Under the pieces are notes generated by a model that did not search any database, was not told where the DNA came from, and worked only from the letters and a program-made list of their open reading frames with translations. Made by a program: the position numbers and the translations under genes. DNA of 64,000 bases, taken from assembly GCA_013365365.1 (NCBI GenBank), contig JABVXU010000043.1:124001-188000 (forward strand). The letters are read 5' to 3'. This DNA comes from Cruorifilaria tuberocauda (lineage: Eukaryota; Nematoda; Chromadorea; Rhabditida; Onchocercidae). This document shows, one piece after another, positions 25,246 to 37,900 of this stretch (the stretch's first letter is position 1; every line of letters begins with the position of its first letter).

Positions 25246-28200
25246 TCGAAAATCCGGGCATTGGCAGTGAAAGAAACAAAATACATGGCAAAATAGACCG
25301 TTCTGTAAATGACGAACAAAGCACTTTATGAGGGAATAACCAAAAACTTGAAAATTACAAATCTAAAAGGAAAGCAAGTAATTGTATTCGATCAAAGTTG
25401 CAAGTGTAGGTTCATTCTAGGACAACGCAGAAAATGAACAGAAGTTGATGAAACGAAGGTGGAATTTAGAACAACTCCGAGCCGGTGATACTTTTTTATC
25501 GGTACAAGCTGCTACAAATAAATATGACTCCCAAAAAGGTATGACCGCTCTCGGTATGCCACGATGGAATATAATCAAGGACAAGCATCTCGGGTTTCAT
25601 TTTCATTCAAAAATTCTCATAAATTCTCTGTTCTCAATAGATAAGACACGGATTATATTATGAAATAAGTACTTTTTCCATTGTGAAAAAATACTAAATA
25701 GAATTAATTAGTTAAAAATTGCAAAATAAAGTGTCTGACATAAAATGATTAACTTCCGAATAGATAATATATTGTATTTTAATTACTGAAAGTAAATAAT
25801 GAATGAGTAAATGAAGAATATCTCCAGTAGTTTCAGGTTCATGAACCCGGATCGAAAAAGTGAGGAAATGCTAAGAGCGCAATATGGAAGCAATCTGTAT
25901 GCATCACAAAAAGGCATTATTTAAATTTATATTTGATAAGATTATTTTCTTTTTAAACTCCTTGATTTGTTTTATCTTAATTATTTGATTACTTTTTAAT
26001 TAATTTTTTTTGATTGGAGATATCTTGTTTGAATGTTCTTTTTTTACAAAGATTTCGTCATTGCTTAGATTAATTTTAATGATGTAAAATCTATCATGTA
26101 TATTTTAGAATAACATTCATTTAAAATGAGCTTATTTCTTTATATGATATATGCTATAATCAGTTCAATTTAAACTTACATAATTAGATGATTATGCCAC
26201 ACAGTTTTATATTAGAAATTCTAATTCTAGGCTTAACACCAATTGGTGCATCAAGAAGTCAAGTGTTGAAAGTAGAATATAAGAAAGACTGGGAGACCAT
26301 AGTTGACAAAGAAAGTGAAAAATTTATGCCTAAGCAATCTGGTGATTATGGAATGGCTACGCAATCCGGAGAGGTCATTTTGTAATATTTTTGATCGTAT
26401 GTAATTTTTTCAAATTAAGTTACCAAAGTTTTAGCGTTCGATGGGTTCTCATCGTAATCAGGTGGCAATTATTAGAGGACGTTTACCACGCGATCGACGT
26501 ACACATGGTGTATTATGTTATCAATATGGTACCAATATATTTGCTTCTCAACAAGGTATGAATGCACCACCTGGTATCGGTGCATTACGACAAGTTACTA
26601 TGGAAATTGAAGGACTTGGTTTTACGTTAGTTCTATAAATAGCATTTCATTCCTTTTCTAGTACTTCATGAAGATCATATCAAAAAAGATGATTAGTTAA
26701 ATTTGCAATTAGCTAAACAACTGGATATTTTCTCTTTTTTCCCACAGAGAGGAAGGCTTACGAAAAGGAACTGAATTCACGCCATGGTATTCCGGACAAA
26801 ATAAATTTGCCAACCAATCAGGCACTGGCGGTTTCTTGAAAGTTCGTGATGTACTACCAAACTCGAAGGTATTTTGTTTTAACCAAACAGGAAAATCTTA
26901 GGTTAGAATCGATATGATTATTTCAAAAGATTACCTATGTATTAGTTTTAGAAGTATATTTAGTAACATTGATTTATTAAAAAGAATACAATTAAGTAAA
27001 TTGTGACACAGCCAGGATTATTAAAATCCATAGAATAAATACAAAAATTGTGTTAGAAAACTTTTGATTTTATTGCAACGATTATTATGTGGATGAAATT
27101 TGAGTAAATTTTGATTAACATAAAAATAACTCGCAACTGTTTTAACAACTGGCTCAACTTCTTGATTTTACTTGTGGCAGTTACTGAGGTAATGTTTCAG
27201 GGTGGTAAAGAAATTGATAAAGCGTTGAAAATTAAATCGGAGGGTATCATACCACTTCAGGCTGGTACGAACAAACTTGCATCTCAAAAAGGTATGACAA
27301 GCTTTGGGACACGAAGGAACGTATCACTAAAACAAAGATGGAAAAAAGAATGGTTCGTGATTTTCTACTGGAACCAATGAGATTTAAGTATTTTTTAATT
27401 CTTATTTGTAGTATCAAACTTCAAATTTGTTATAGTACCATAATTTCAAAACAATATTTAAAAATCAGATTTTCTAGCTAATTCTGAAATTGAGTTCAAT
27501 TAAGTTCTCTCCAGTTCCCTGAATTTGATGTATAGGATTGAAGAGTATGAACAGGCGTTGCGTGAATTTGAGGAAACTCGACCGCCTGGCTCAGCATCTG
27601 GTACTGATTCATTTGGATATTGCAAAAAGCAATTCGAAGAAGGGAGAGAAGTTGGAAAAAATTTGAATTTCTTGAAATTCTAAACTATTATTGAAATCAA
27701 TTTTAAAAGCATAGTATATAATGTTAACAAAAATTTTAGTGTTTCGATTAATTGATTGGTAGTAGAAATTTGAGGAATGAAAGATTAATTTGAATTCCGT
27801 AGCAAAATTTTGATTTCTGATTCTGATGAAGTCATGGAATTTTGAAAAAATTCGTTTTGGCAAAAAATATTCCCTAACATAATACTCAACAAACATTGAA
27901 TGAATTCACAGAGTAAAACCAATGACATAAGCGACTTATTTCCTCATAGATAACATTAAACTCAAGATAATAATGACAAAGAGAATATACCGCATGAATA
28001 ATCATAATCAACACAGAAATAGCAACTGCACTAGCTGTGAGTTCACTTCTAGTATGAAATTTCAAACTATTGTATTACGATAATTTGTTAGTGTTAATTT
28101 TAAAGTGTTAAAGATTTATTAGCTGAAAGAGATGGTTTCCATTAGTGGCGGTAGAAAATTTTTTAAATAATTTCAAATAGTAAATGAAAGTTTTAATGAA

Positions 28201-28616
28201 TATGTGGCATGGCAATATTGACAACTCCTTTATTAGTAAAGTATTATGATTGGAATAGTAAACCTTAGATGTAAGCTTTCAGACGGAAAAAGCCAAGGTT
28301 GAGGAGGAAGACAAAGGGAAGAAAAAGAATGTGGAAGAGGAAATGGTATGTCTGGTGATTTGATTTACTTGAATTTTAATGAATAACGAATGGAAGCTGA
28401 CATTGAAAGCAAACATTTTTGTTACAGAAGGAGGAAAAGACGAGAAAAGATGAAGTAGATGGAGAGGATAAAAAGGAAGATGAAGAGGTACAAGTGGAGG
28501 AAGAAGAGGAAGAGGAAGAGGAAGAAGAGGAAGAGGAAGAAGAGGAAGAGGAAGAAGAGGAAGAGGAAGAAGAGGAAGAGGAGGAAAAGGAACAAGAAGA
28601 GGACGAGGAAGAATAA
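25246..28616 (+). CDS. Calponin-repeat (UNC-87/CLIK-like) actin-binding protein with an acidic tail
   Basis: Exons 25421-25593, 25837-25913, 26231-26373, 26435-26618, 26750-26868, 27201-27352, 27536-27650, 28283-28345 and 28428-28616 give 404 residues in frame. A weaker exon at 25246-25304 may precede them, and the initiator is not located. Six calponin-like repeats are visible, for example [56 protein letters not shown] and [19 protein letters not shown]. No calponin-homology (CH) domain is seen, which points to the UNC-87/CLIK class rather than true calponin. Such proteins bundle and stabilise actin in body-wall muscle. The C-terminus is a Lys/Glu region followed by a long Glu run. The intron 25914-26230 must start with GC to keep the second repeat in frame. 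Confidence 0.9.
25914..26230 (+). other. GC-AG intron
   Basis: The exon ends CAA AAA G and the intron begins GCATTA. The next exon begins GC TTA ACA CCA after ATTCTAG, restoring K-G-L-T-P, the expected calponin-repeat sequence. No GT near the boundary keeps the frame, and an in-frame TAA follows at once if unspliced. Confidence 0.8.
28490..28614 (+). repeat. GAGGAA/GAAGAG purine repeat encoding polyglutamate
   Basis: An interrupted tandem array, with a visible unit near 15 bp built from GAGGAA and GAAGAG, encodes the terminal Glu run of the calponin-repeat protein. Perfect purine content on one strand makes length variation between individuals likely. Confidence 0.9.
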
Positions 28617-29270
28617 TTTATATTACTTCCTAACGCTTCTATATTCTAAGTTGTACTGCTTTTTAGCGGCTCAGGCATGTGATAAAAGTAGAACAAATTT
28701 CACTTGAAAAATTTAGAATTGCTCTCGACCCATAGTTCTACTTCTCTTTGCATACTTCCACATTTTTATGTCTTATTTTCGAATCCTTTTGATAAATACA
28801 TTGCTGTTTCCAGAGTTTGGATGTTTACACGAATTGAATTCTTCCATTATAGCTCTGCAGTTTCATAGACTGAAGAGATTTAAACACTTAATTTTGTTTA
28901 ATTGACGACAAAGAAATTTTTTTTGAAAATTTGGTTCATTATTTAGCTACACTCAAAAATTCTATGTTATGAGTGTAAAGAGACTCAAAGTTATAATTTG
29001 TACTTCATGAAATCAGGGGACTTGATTCCCAGCAAGTTTGATAAGAGGTGCCAATTAAAACATCTTTTAATAATACAAGTCGATCATTTATACTCATATA
29101 TCGAAAGCTTGTAGTTAAATGGATTGCACGTTTATGTGATAAATCAAAAATTTTTAACTGTAGATAACCTCAACACTGATTAGTGTAATTGGAGTACGTG
29201 TGTGAAATGATGAAAAGCATTTTACTCTTTTCAATCAACAAACAGTTTGAAAACAAGGGGCACGATAAAG
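28617..29270. other. Intergenic, convergent 3' ends
   Basis: This is the space between the calponin-repeat stop (+) and the rpl-35 stop (-). No further coding sequence is seen. Confidence 0.7.
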
Positions 29271-30321
29271 TTACGCTTTTACAGCATATTTCCTCATTGG
29301 GTACTTGCGAAGTTTGGCAAGTTGCTTTTTTGTTTTCAAATTTGCTTCATGTTTAGTCAGTGCTCGACGCATTGCTCGTGTTTTCTTTGGTCGAATATCT
29401 AGCGGTTTGAAATGCTTTCCCTTAAATTTGAATCATTCTATTTGAAAATATACATTTAGAATTATATTCAAGTTTTATTCAATTAAATATCTTAATCCGG
29501 ATAAAGCCGATGCATATTTTTTAATTTTATACTGAATACTATCATATCATTTGCAACTACTTAAAATCTTATTATTTACAATTTTGAAGCGCAACTAATC
29601 TGATTAAAAATATTTAAAAATCTTAAAAAATACTGCGAGAATAATTAATTTTGGAAAAAAGTTAGATGAAAAAAACCTATGAGCTCTAAAATTAATACTA
29701 TTCCCACTTAGAATGAATAAGAGCCAATAATCTAGGGGTTGAGGCTCTGGTAGTCCTATTGATTTATATGAATTACAATCACAAAGATCGACTATAGACC
29801 TTTTTACTATAAGCTGAATGCAACAAGTATGTGGTTAACAAAAATTTTTTTAAAAACCAAACAAGAATATATATGTTGCTAAAATAACCTTGTAAAACTT
29901 CCTCAATTCCTGTTTCTGTGTTTGATTGATAACTGTCAAGATGCGAGCTATATTCTTACGGACAGTACGAATCTTTGATAGTTTCGAAGCACCTCCACCG
30001 ACTACTTTTGATACCTGCAATAAATATTTCTACTTCTCATAACCCCACAGTAAACAGAAGAATGCATAATGGGTGCTGAAACATCCAGTGCCAAGATGTT
30101 AAGTTTCAAAACAACACTAATTATTTTAGTGGATTATTTTTTTAAAAGACTGGATTATTTCAACCGACCAGAATATGTGATCTACGGCAGTATTTTTAAG
30201 ACACGATCAAAATCAAAAAATGAACCTGAAGCGAAGCAAGCTCCGTTTTCTGTTCATCAAGCTGCTTCGTTAGCTCTTCCTTCTTTTTTCCCCTTAAATC
30301 ACGAGCCTTAACTTTAGTCAT
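29271..30321 (-). CDS. rpl-35: 60S ribosomal protein L35 (uL29)
   Basis: Three exons, 30321-30226, 30014-29889 and 29420-29271, give exactly 123 residues, the usual length of the family. Diagnostic segments are [17 protein letters not shown] at the start, [19 protein letters not shown] and [20 protein letters not shown] in the middle, and [16 protein letters not shown] and [13 protein letters not shown] at the end. It is a component of the large ribosomal subunit near the exit tunnel. A TTTTCAG lies 12 bases upstream of the ATG, consistent with trans-splicing to a spliced leader. It is divergent from the 143-residue gene at 31.3 kb. Confidence 0.97.
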
Positions 30322-30332
30322 CTTTCCTTTCT

Positions 30333-30343
30333 GCTGAAAATAA
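30333..30343 (-). promoter_or_regulatory. Probable spliced-leader acceptor of rpl-35
   Basis: On the minus strand, ATTTTCAG sits 12 bases before the rpl-35 ATG, with no upstream coding exon that could donate to it. This is the arrangement expected of an SL trans-splice site. Confidence 0.6.
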
Positions 30344-31300
30344 ATATTCTCACAAATTAGAAGTTACATTATAAAACGATTAGATGCAGTGAGAACAGTA
30401 AATGACAGCAAATTTATGAAGAATAAACGAAATGTATTTTGATATATGTCTCACCTACCAGTCTTTCCTAGTAATTCGGTCAGATGTCATGCCCTTATTC
30501 TTGACTTTGAACAGGCACTATTAGAAAACCACAAGCTAACCTCTAAACAACTCAGGCTGTAACCCTAACCTATAGTCTCTTCAGCCGGATGCAAATGAGC
30601 TTCGACTAAGCCTCTGCCAGTTCTCACAACCCTAAAGAACGGCAAACCAACAACGTAGTACAGCAGAATGAAAATTTCGTCCCATCAATTAATGGACATT
30701 AGTCTGTGGCAAATGGGTCAGGTTAACGGTGAGGTGAAAAGTGTGATGGTCGAGATTAGAGTTGTTCCATGAAGTATATTCAAGCTGTTCCGTTTTTTCT
30801 GGTGATCTGTTCCCTGGCTTTTTGCTAACTTCCCAGTAATGGTTGCATTATATACCATGAGAACCTTTTACCAGAATTTCATTAAAGAAAATGAATCCTT
30901 CCCCTTATAGCTTTGCCATTTCTTCACACATTTTTTATCACCATCATTTTAACAAATGTTTGTGCAGCGGTTTATATGGTTTTATATGGATATGTTCTCC
31001 TAATGGTGCCTCATATTAATGAGAAATTTTAATGTGTATCTAGACTTGCAACATGTAAAATTCATAATAATCGGTGAGTTAATAATGATCGCAAAAGATT
31101 TTTTTTCTTGTCTTTGTTAAACATGGAAGATACAGTCGCTGTAAATGCTTATCTGGGATATTATCTTTGGACCAATAATATTTGAACATTAATTGAGAAA
31201 ATGCAAATCTTCAAGCAGCAGTTCTTTAAAGAATGTGGTTTTCCTAAATTATCGTTAACTGGTTAACCGTTAGCGTATAGTGAGACCTACTATCCATTTA
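30344..31300. other. Divergent intergenic region
   Basis: This lies between the 5' ends of rpl-35 (-) and the 143-residue gene (+), so it probably holds both promoters. A slightly GC-richer block at about 30530-30740 has no open frame of interest. Confidence 0.5.
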
Positions 31301-31310
31301 TTTAGGAAAA
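31301..31310 (+). promoter_or_regulatory. Probable spliced-leader acceptor
   Basis: TTTATTTAG followed by GAAAA and then the ATG at 31311 leaves a 5-base leader, typical of a nematode trans-splice site. Confidence 0.6.
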
Positions 31311-32539
31311 ATGACTCAAGTGAGAAATGAAGATGATGATGTTCACGATTTACGGCTAACTGATCAAGCTGCTTTTATGCCTGATAATTTGCTGGATGAC
31401 TTATTGGAGTCTGATCGTGTTGTGCGAGCAGAATGTTTTCTTGAAGCATGCTCGAGCAAAGGTTGGATTTCTCCGGTAGCAGTGAATCAAAAAAGTTTTT
31501 CCTTAGGAATTAAAAATATAAATTTAGTATAGCACTTAGTTCAATGTGTTGCATTGTTCTTGTTTATCTACAATTCAGTAATTTCATGTCCTCTTTTTTA
31601 CGTACATTAGTTCCTCCGTATTATTGGTATCATAAAGTTTCTCATGAAATTAGAAGTAACTTAGCTCTTAAAATATTAAGACGGTTGGAAATATAAGAAT
31701 CATATCCACTGTTTTGAAGAGCCTTATTCCTTGTAAAAAAATTGCTCACAATCAAGTAGCGATCGATACAGCTGAAAGTTCTTACTGAAAACTTGTTGCA
31801 ATTTGCTTTTTTATTTATAGCTTTCTGATGTAAGTCGTTTTCATTTTAAAATTGAATGGTTTTATTCCGTTGTCCTATCTTTTACTATACTTTGTGCTTT
31901 GTAAGATTATGCATGCATTTCGTTATAACAACATCTTTTTCTTTGAAGCAGTAACACCAATAATTGAACTTTAGAAGGCGTGATTACTAGAAGTTCAAGT
32001 GGTGTTGATGGTAATAGTTACGAATCTATCGACATCAACAAAGAGGTTCTTTTGCTTTTAAGTAGAGTGTGGTTCACACATGATATAGAGGATCGGTAAA
32101 CGTTCGTAGTAATCATACTTTGCCATACATTATTTCAAAAGATATAAGTTTAGAATTCCTTCATCTTTTAATCTTTAAATTCTAAAACTTCTTGCGTTTA
32201 ATAACAGGAAATTTGGTTGATAATTGTTTGATTCTCTTTTTCTGATTGTGTTTTCTATTGTAATTTGAAATTTTTGTTGTATTAGATATATTCATTTCTA
32301 AATCCTCATTTGTTTATTAATTTTTTCCCTTGAGATTTAACCAGAAACTTATTGTTTAGTAATTTGAAATATTATTAAATTGAAGCAGTTACTTCGTGAT
32401 TATGTTTTAGAGTGCAAGACCTGATAACGAGACGACGCAGCGTGAACTGAAAAACTCCGATGTTTCTGAGAAGACGGAAGCCATTTCAAGAATAGAGATT
32501 AAAAGAAAGAAAGTCCGTTCCACACTGTTTGATTTTTGA
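31311..32539 (+). CDS. Unrecognised 143-residue acidic protein
   Basis: Exons 31311-31494, 31975-32095 and 32413-32539 join in consistent phase and end in TGA. The N-terminal third is acidic (MTQVRNEDDDVHD, then DNLLDDLLESDRVV). The middle is Ser/Asp-rich, and the C-terminus is basic and ends RIEIKRKKVRSTLFDF. No domain is recognised. The terminal basic stretch followed by STLFDF loosely recalls a PCNA-interacting peptide, but the usual Gln is absent. The third exon uses the AG two bases after the obvious TTTTAG. The stop lies only 22 bases before the candidate start of the HP1-like gene. An alternative donor (AAA|GTCCGT) could instead fuse this reading frame to the HP1-like exons as one gene. 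Confidence 0.55.
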
Positions 32540-32561
32540 TCAAATAAATCAAAGCAAGTAT

Positions 32562-34190
32562 ATGATGTCACAAAAGAATTTGAAGAAATCCGATACATAT
32601 GTATATATAATTTATATTAACATAAAGTAAAATTGAAAGAAAAGATCGAAAAAATCAAAGAAGACTGAAAAACCGTCGCAAATTCCGCTCATTTTTCTAG
32701 TAACTAATTCTATGTTAGAAAATTGATTTATGCACGCTATGTAATTCGAATAGTTGCTAACGCACCTATTTTTTGATTAGCTATGATTTTTGCTTCACAT
32801 CACTTAATAATTCCTTGCCTATTTAATTTTTAGGAGAAATTGCAGAGTAATGGTGATAGTAGTAATGAAGGTGGAGAGGTAATAGCAGTGAATAATGATG
32901 AGAAAAACGGAAATTCTGCAAATAGCGGTGAGATTGTTGGTAAGAGCGGCGATGATAAAAAAAATAGTAAGGATGGGGCGAGTGAAGATGAAGAATATGT
33001 GGTGGAAAAAATCCTTGATAAAAGATATAATCGACGAAAGAAAAGGGTCGAATATTTGATCAAGTGGGCAGGATATGACAATGAAAATGAAAATACATGG
33101 GAATCTGCAGAAAATTGTGTAAGCTCCTCATTTTTTCCTCTAAATATTCTTTTCCATGTATATTTGCAGTTATTATAGTTATTTAAATTGAATCAGTTAC
33201 GCTACATTAATACTGCAGTGTCAATACTGCAACATTTTTTTGTAACAGTTCGAGAACTAAAGTATTCGCTCAAGTCTCAGTCACGATAAAATGGATATGA
33301 CGATGAAACAGATTACTGATTAATTTTTTTGTCAAGTAAGGATATTTAAGAAATCTGCTCCTGATGCAATTCGTGAATATGAAGAAAGTCTACAGAAAAA
33401 TGCGAAGAAATATCTGTTGCGAAGTAGACCAGTAATTGAGGTTACTTTTATTTTGTATCAGTCAACTGTGTGCGCTATTCGTTTCGTTTATTTTCTGTCT
33501 TTTTTCTCTCTCTTTGTCTCTTGCCAACTATGAATCTTCAGGAAAGTGTTTCAAACGATGACAAAGAGAAACTATCAAAAACCCTAAAAAGGAAGACAAA
33601 TGAAATTAAAGAGGAATCATATTCCGAAGGTTAATATATCAAATGCTTCTCCAGATCTACTCAGTGGTTGGTTATTAAATGCTAATTTCACTTTTCGACA
33701 TATTTTAGAAAGCAATGATGATGATAGTGAAGAAATTCAGTCAAAACGTACTAAAGTTGACTGCATTCTTGGTGTCAAAAAAGAAGGTAATGAAGTCGTG
33801 GCAGTGGTCCGTTTTGAAGATGGACACTATGATCTTGTATCAACTCGGGTATTAGTCAGCAAATGTCCAAAGGTAATTTTTACATAGTTTTTTGAAGACG
33901 AGATGCTTTCGATAAAATTCATAGTTACTCGGTGCGAAACTTGGATAATTTGATAATGTTGTGTTATTTGCTGTTTCATTTAGACACTCGATAGAGTTTA
34001 TTGAAATATGCAAAATTTAATTACTGAAAGTCCATGTGAAGTGAACATTAAAGAATAAATCTGAGATGTTAATATCGAATAGGAATTTCTTAACTGCATG
34101 TCATCTTACAAGTGCTATTGCAGTGATCCAATACAGTTTCAGAAATTGGTAAATTATTATGAGAAATCATTAAAGTTCGTCACACCATAA
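32562..34190 (+). CDS. hpl: HP1-like protein with chromo and chromoshadow domains
   Basis: Exons 32834-33116, 33337-33440, 33542-33629, 33709-33872 and 34143-34190 give 228 residues in frame. A candidate first exon 32562-32600 (ATG ATG TCA...) adds 13. After a Ser/Asn/Asp-rich leader, the chromodomain starts at about residue 67 (EYVVEKILDKRY, YLIKWAGYDNENENTWESAE). It carries the aromatic-cage Tyr and Trp expected for methylated H3K9 binding. A charged hinge follows (TLKRKTNEIKEE). The chromoshadow domain reads KVDCILGVKKEGNEVVAVVR through SKCPKKLVNYYEKSLKF; the Trp common after the last helix in HP1 is replaced by Phe. The first donor is GTGTAAG at 33117, not the GTAAG two bases later, because only that restores ENLRIF. 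Role inferred: heterochromatin formation. Confidence 0.88.
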
Positions 34191-34946
34191 GCAGTTTGGA
34201 GCGTTTTATTGGCAGGAAGTAGTCTCAGTTTATTATTTTTTTTTCTGCGTTTTTGCTGGGTGATGCTTTTCACGCGTTTCAGTTAACCGATTCGTAATCG
34301 ATTAATTGTTTTGCAGTGGAGATAATTTTTCGTGTTTCAAGTATGTAGAAATGATGTAGCAATTAGCACGATTTATCTGACTTTCAAGTTAAGAAAAGAA
34401 ATTTAAATACTAAATTTGCGGCGATATGAGATAGATATTTTGCTATTGCTCCGAGATATGCTTATTATCTATTTGCACTCCACGCTTTTAAAAGTTTTGA
34501 TGTAAGCAGGAAATGATTCTTTTTTGCTGCTATTTTTGTTCTGCTATGTTTGTTCTTGATATACAGCTATTTGTTTTTTTGTTTTGATGTATTATTGTTT
34601 TGTCATATCCACTTCCTCCAATAAAAGCTAAAGAATTTCGTCGTTAGTTGCATCTGTTGATTTTTAATAATCAGTCAAATGCCATTTCTTTGATGGACGT
34701 TTTTACCCAAAATAATTTTTTAGATCTGGTCTTAACCCAGAAATTGTATTTAGCTACATATCACAGAGGTGTGACCTATGTAGTTAGATTTTGGAATTAT
34801 CAAAGTTTTTTTACTGCGTTTTTTAGTATCGGTTTCTGGTCCGGGACGCACTAAGCTTTTTTGTCGTGATGTTCGTTAAATACTAAGTGTCGTAATTCGA
34901 TATTGGAGGATTCAAATCTGTCATAATGTAAAGTATCTCAATTTAT
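34191..34946. other. Intergenic between the HP1-like gene and VARS
   Basis: It contains 3' untranslated sequence of the HP1-like gene and the upstream region of VARS. A 68-codon open frame at 34648-34854 has no family or splice support. Confidence 0.6.
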
Positions 34947-34948
34947 AG
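34941..34948 (+). promoter_or_regulatory. Probable spliced-leader acceptor of VARS
   Basis: ATTTATAG ends eight bases before the ATG at 34957, with no donor exon upstream. This is a likely trans-splice site. Confidence 0.55.
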
Positions 34949-34956
34949 TAAAGATA

Positions 34957-37900
34957 ATGTCGAATGCTGTTGAAGTTGGGACCGTCGAAATCAATGGTGG
35001 TCTGGCGACGGAAAAATCAAAAACAGCGAAAGAGCTGAAGAAGGAGGCAGCGAAAGCAGCGAAGTTAGCAAAATTTCATGAAAAAATGAAGAAGGTGGAA
35101 GTGAAGGCATGTCAAGCAAAACACTTGGTGGGGACTCGTTCGATGATAGTTTTATAGTTTTTTTTTGAAATATTTTCTCTTTGGTTTCAGTATTTTTTCG
35201 TTTGTTTAAATTTTGCTTATATATTTCTTAATCTTTCAATAATGTTTTCAGACAGCAGAAGTGAGGAAGAAAGAGGTTTGTGAATACACTGCTAATACAA
35301 AACCAGGTGAGAAGAAGAACGTCGCTGTTGAATTACCGAATGCTTATAGTCCAAAATATGTGGAATCAACTTGGTATGAGTGGTGGCAAAAATCAGGCTT
35401 TTTTCGCCCTGAGTACAAACATGATTTAAGGTTTGCTGATACTCTTTATAACTGCCAAATATCAGTCAGGACTGATCTGTTATACAGTCGATCTGTTATG
35501 CATTTATCTCAAGAGCATTGCACCTCAAATTCAGTCCTAAATAGTTTCGTTAATAATAAATGTTAATAAAGCTTATTGAGTGAAGGTATTTTTTCAAGTT
35601 ATTTTTGGATTTTTATTTTAATAATTTTTTCTTAAAGATATTTGTTGCAGTAAGCCGAATCCGAAGGGAATTTTTACTGTAGCTATTCCTCCACCGAACG
35701 TCACCGGAACATTGCATTTAGGACATGCTTTGGCTACTTCTATAGAAGATGCTGTATGTAGATGGTAATTTGTAAAAGGAATTTATTTAAAATTTTTTTG
35801 CAGTGTTGAAGTAACATTTCGGATTGTGGGTGCTAATACTGATAAAATAAATATCCCATTAGGTTTTTATCTCATTGATATCACAAGGTTTTTTTTGGTC
35901 GATACCAATTTGCATGATGTCTGCTCCTATAATGAAGAAATGAGTTCTAATAATTGTTTGAATATAAGCATGCATATGATTAAAATTCCATTTTTTCATT
36001 TTTCTAGGCATCGTATGAAGGGCAAGACAGTTTTGTTCAATCCGGGCTGTGACCACGCAGGGATCGCTACTCAGGTTGTTGTGGAAAAGCGTTTGAAACG
36101 TGAATTAGGTCTAACAAGGCATGATCTAGGTCGTAAGAAATTCATTGAAGAAGTGTGGAAATGGAAGAATGAGTGAGTTTTTGTTCCACTTGTAAAGATA
36201 TAACAGGAGATGACATATGCAATTATGAGCAATTGCTGGTAACGTCATTCATGGGGAGAACTGTTGTAATCTAGTCTTTTTTATTTTCCTTAAACTTAAT
36301 TATAATTGGTATGTTAGTGCTTATATTTTATAGATATTTCACAGTATCTTTTGTGGAAAAGCCAAAAATTTTTTATAATTTTTTTCATGTTATTACAGAA
36401 AAGGAGAAGTGATTTATGACCAGCTGCGAAAACTTGGTGCGGGGGTCGATTGGGATCGAGCTTGTTTCATGATGGATCCAAAAATAACACGTGCTGTAAC
36501 ACATGCTTTTATAATATTACATGAAAGAGGTATCATATATCGAAGTAATCGGCTGGTTAACTGGAGCTGCATTCTAAGATCTGCTATTTCTGATATTGAA
36601 GTATTATTTTCAATTTTTCGCATCACTTGTCCTTATTATTCTTGATACTTATCATTGTCATTAGAAGTGTGAGTAATTTTCATTTCAAATGATATTCTAA
36701 GTTATTAGTTTAAAAAGATTAGTTCTTATTTTTTTTACAAGAGTTAGTGAATTTGACAAAATTTTTCACAATGCTATGTCATGACATTAAGAAAGAGATA
36801 AAATAATTCAAAGCGACTGAAAATGAGATGCATTGGTCTACTTTAATATATGTGGAGCACTATTACACTCTGTGGATGATGCAGATGATGCATTTTTTTG
36901 AATTATATTGATTTTGCATCACATCCCTCTTGTTATTTTTAGGTCGAAAAATTGGAATTAAGCGGACGTACATTGCTGTCTGTTCCGGGATATTTAAAAA
37001 AAATTGAATTTGGTGTACTGACACTGTTTGCTTATCCTATTGAAAACTCAGGTTGTTTTAATACGCTTTTTTTTGTTTTAAATTTAGCTGATGCTTTATT
37101 ATATATTAGTATTTTCAAACACTATTTCATTTAGATGAAGAAGTCATAGTAGCAACCACTCGAGTTGAAACAATGTTGGGTGATAGCGCTGTTGCTGTTC
37201 ATCCAGGAGATAACCGATATAAACACCTCGTTGGCAAGGTTCTTTCATCTTTTGCACTACTGACTAGCTATTAAGTACAAGAATGTACTAAGCACTAAAG
37301 GTTGTTAAATTTTTTTTTAAAACGTGGAGCGTTTCATAGGTTCATTCTGTTGTTTTGCTTGTTCACTGGAATTTAAAAAAATCTAAAAAGAACTAAACAA
37401 TAACTCATATTATCATCTTATCATATCATATCATCATAGCTTTATGGTTAAGATATCTAATTTGTTCTAGTATTGCATTCATCCATTTCTTGAAAGGAAA
37501 CTTCCAATTATAGCAGATTCATTCGTGGACATGGAATTTGGGACAGGTAATTTTTGCTTTTTTTGTACACTTTTGATTCAATAATTCATTAACATTAACT
37601 AGTTCATATCAGGAAATACTGCATTTTGAATGAATATCCAAATATATCCATTGCAGTCCAGAGTTATGTTATTTTCATATTTCCCTGACAAGTTGATTTC
37701 TTTTACTAAGTATTTTAATTATCGCTTAAAATCCTGTGTAACGCTTCACGTTTATCATTTTAATATGAAAGATATACAATAAATCAAATATTGACATGAC
37801 TAAAGCTCAAGTATTTTATTTAGGAATAGTAAAAGTGACTCCTGCTCACGATCATAACGATTATGAAGTAGGACTTCGTCATAATTTAGCACTTATTACT

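Noticed and set aside
28459..28707. Lys/Arg-rich open frame in the +1 frame of the purine repeat
   Set aside because: It is a shadow of the GAGGAA repeat; the polyglutamate frame is the one that joins the calponin-repeat exons in phase.
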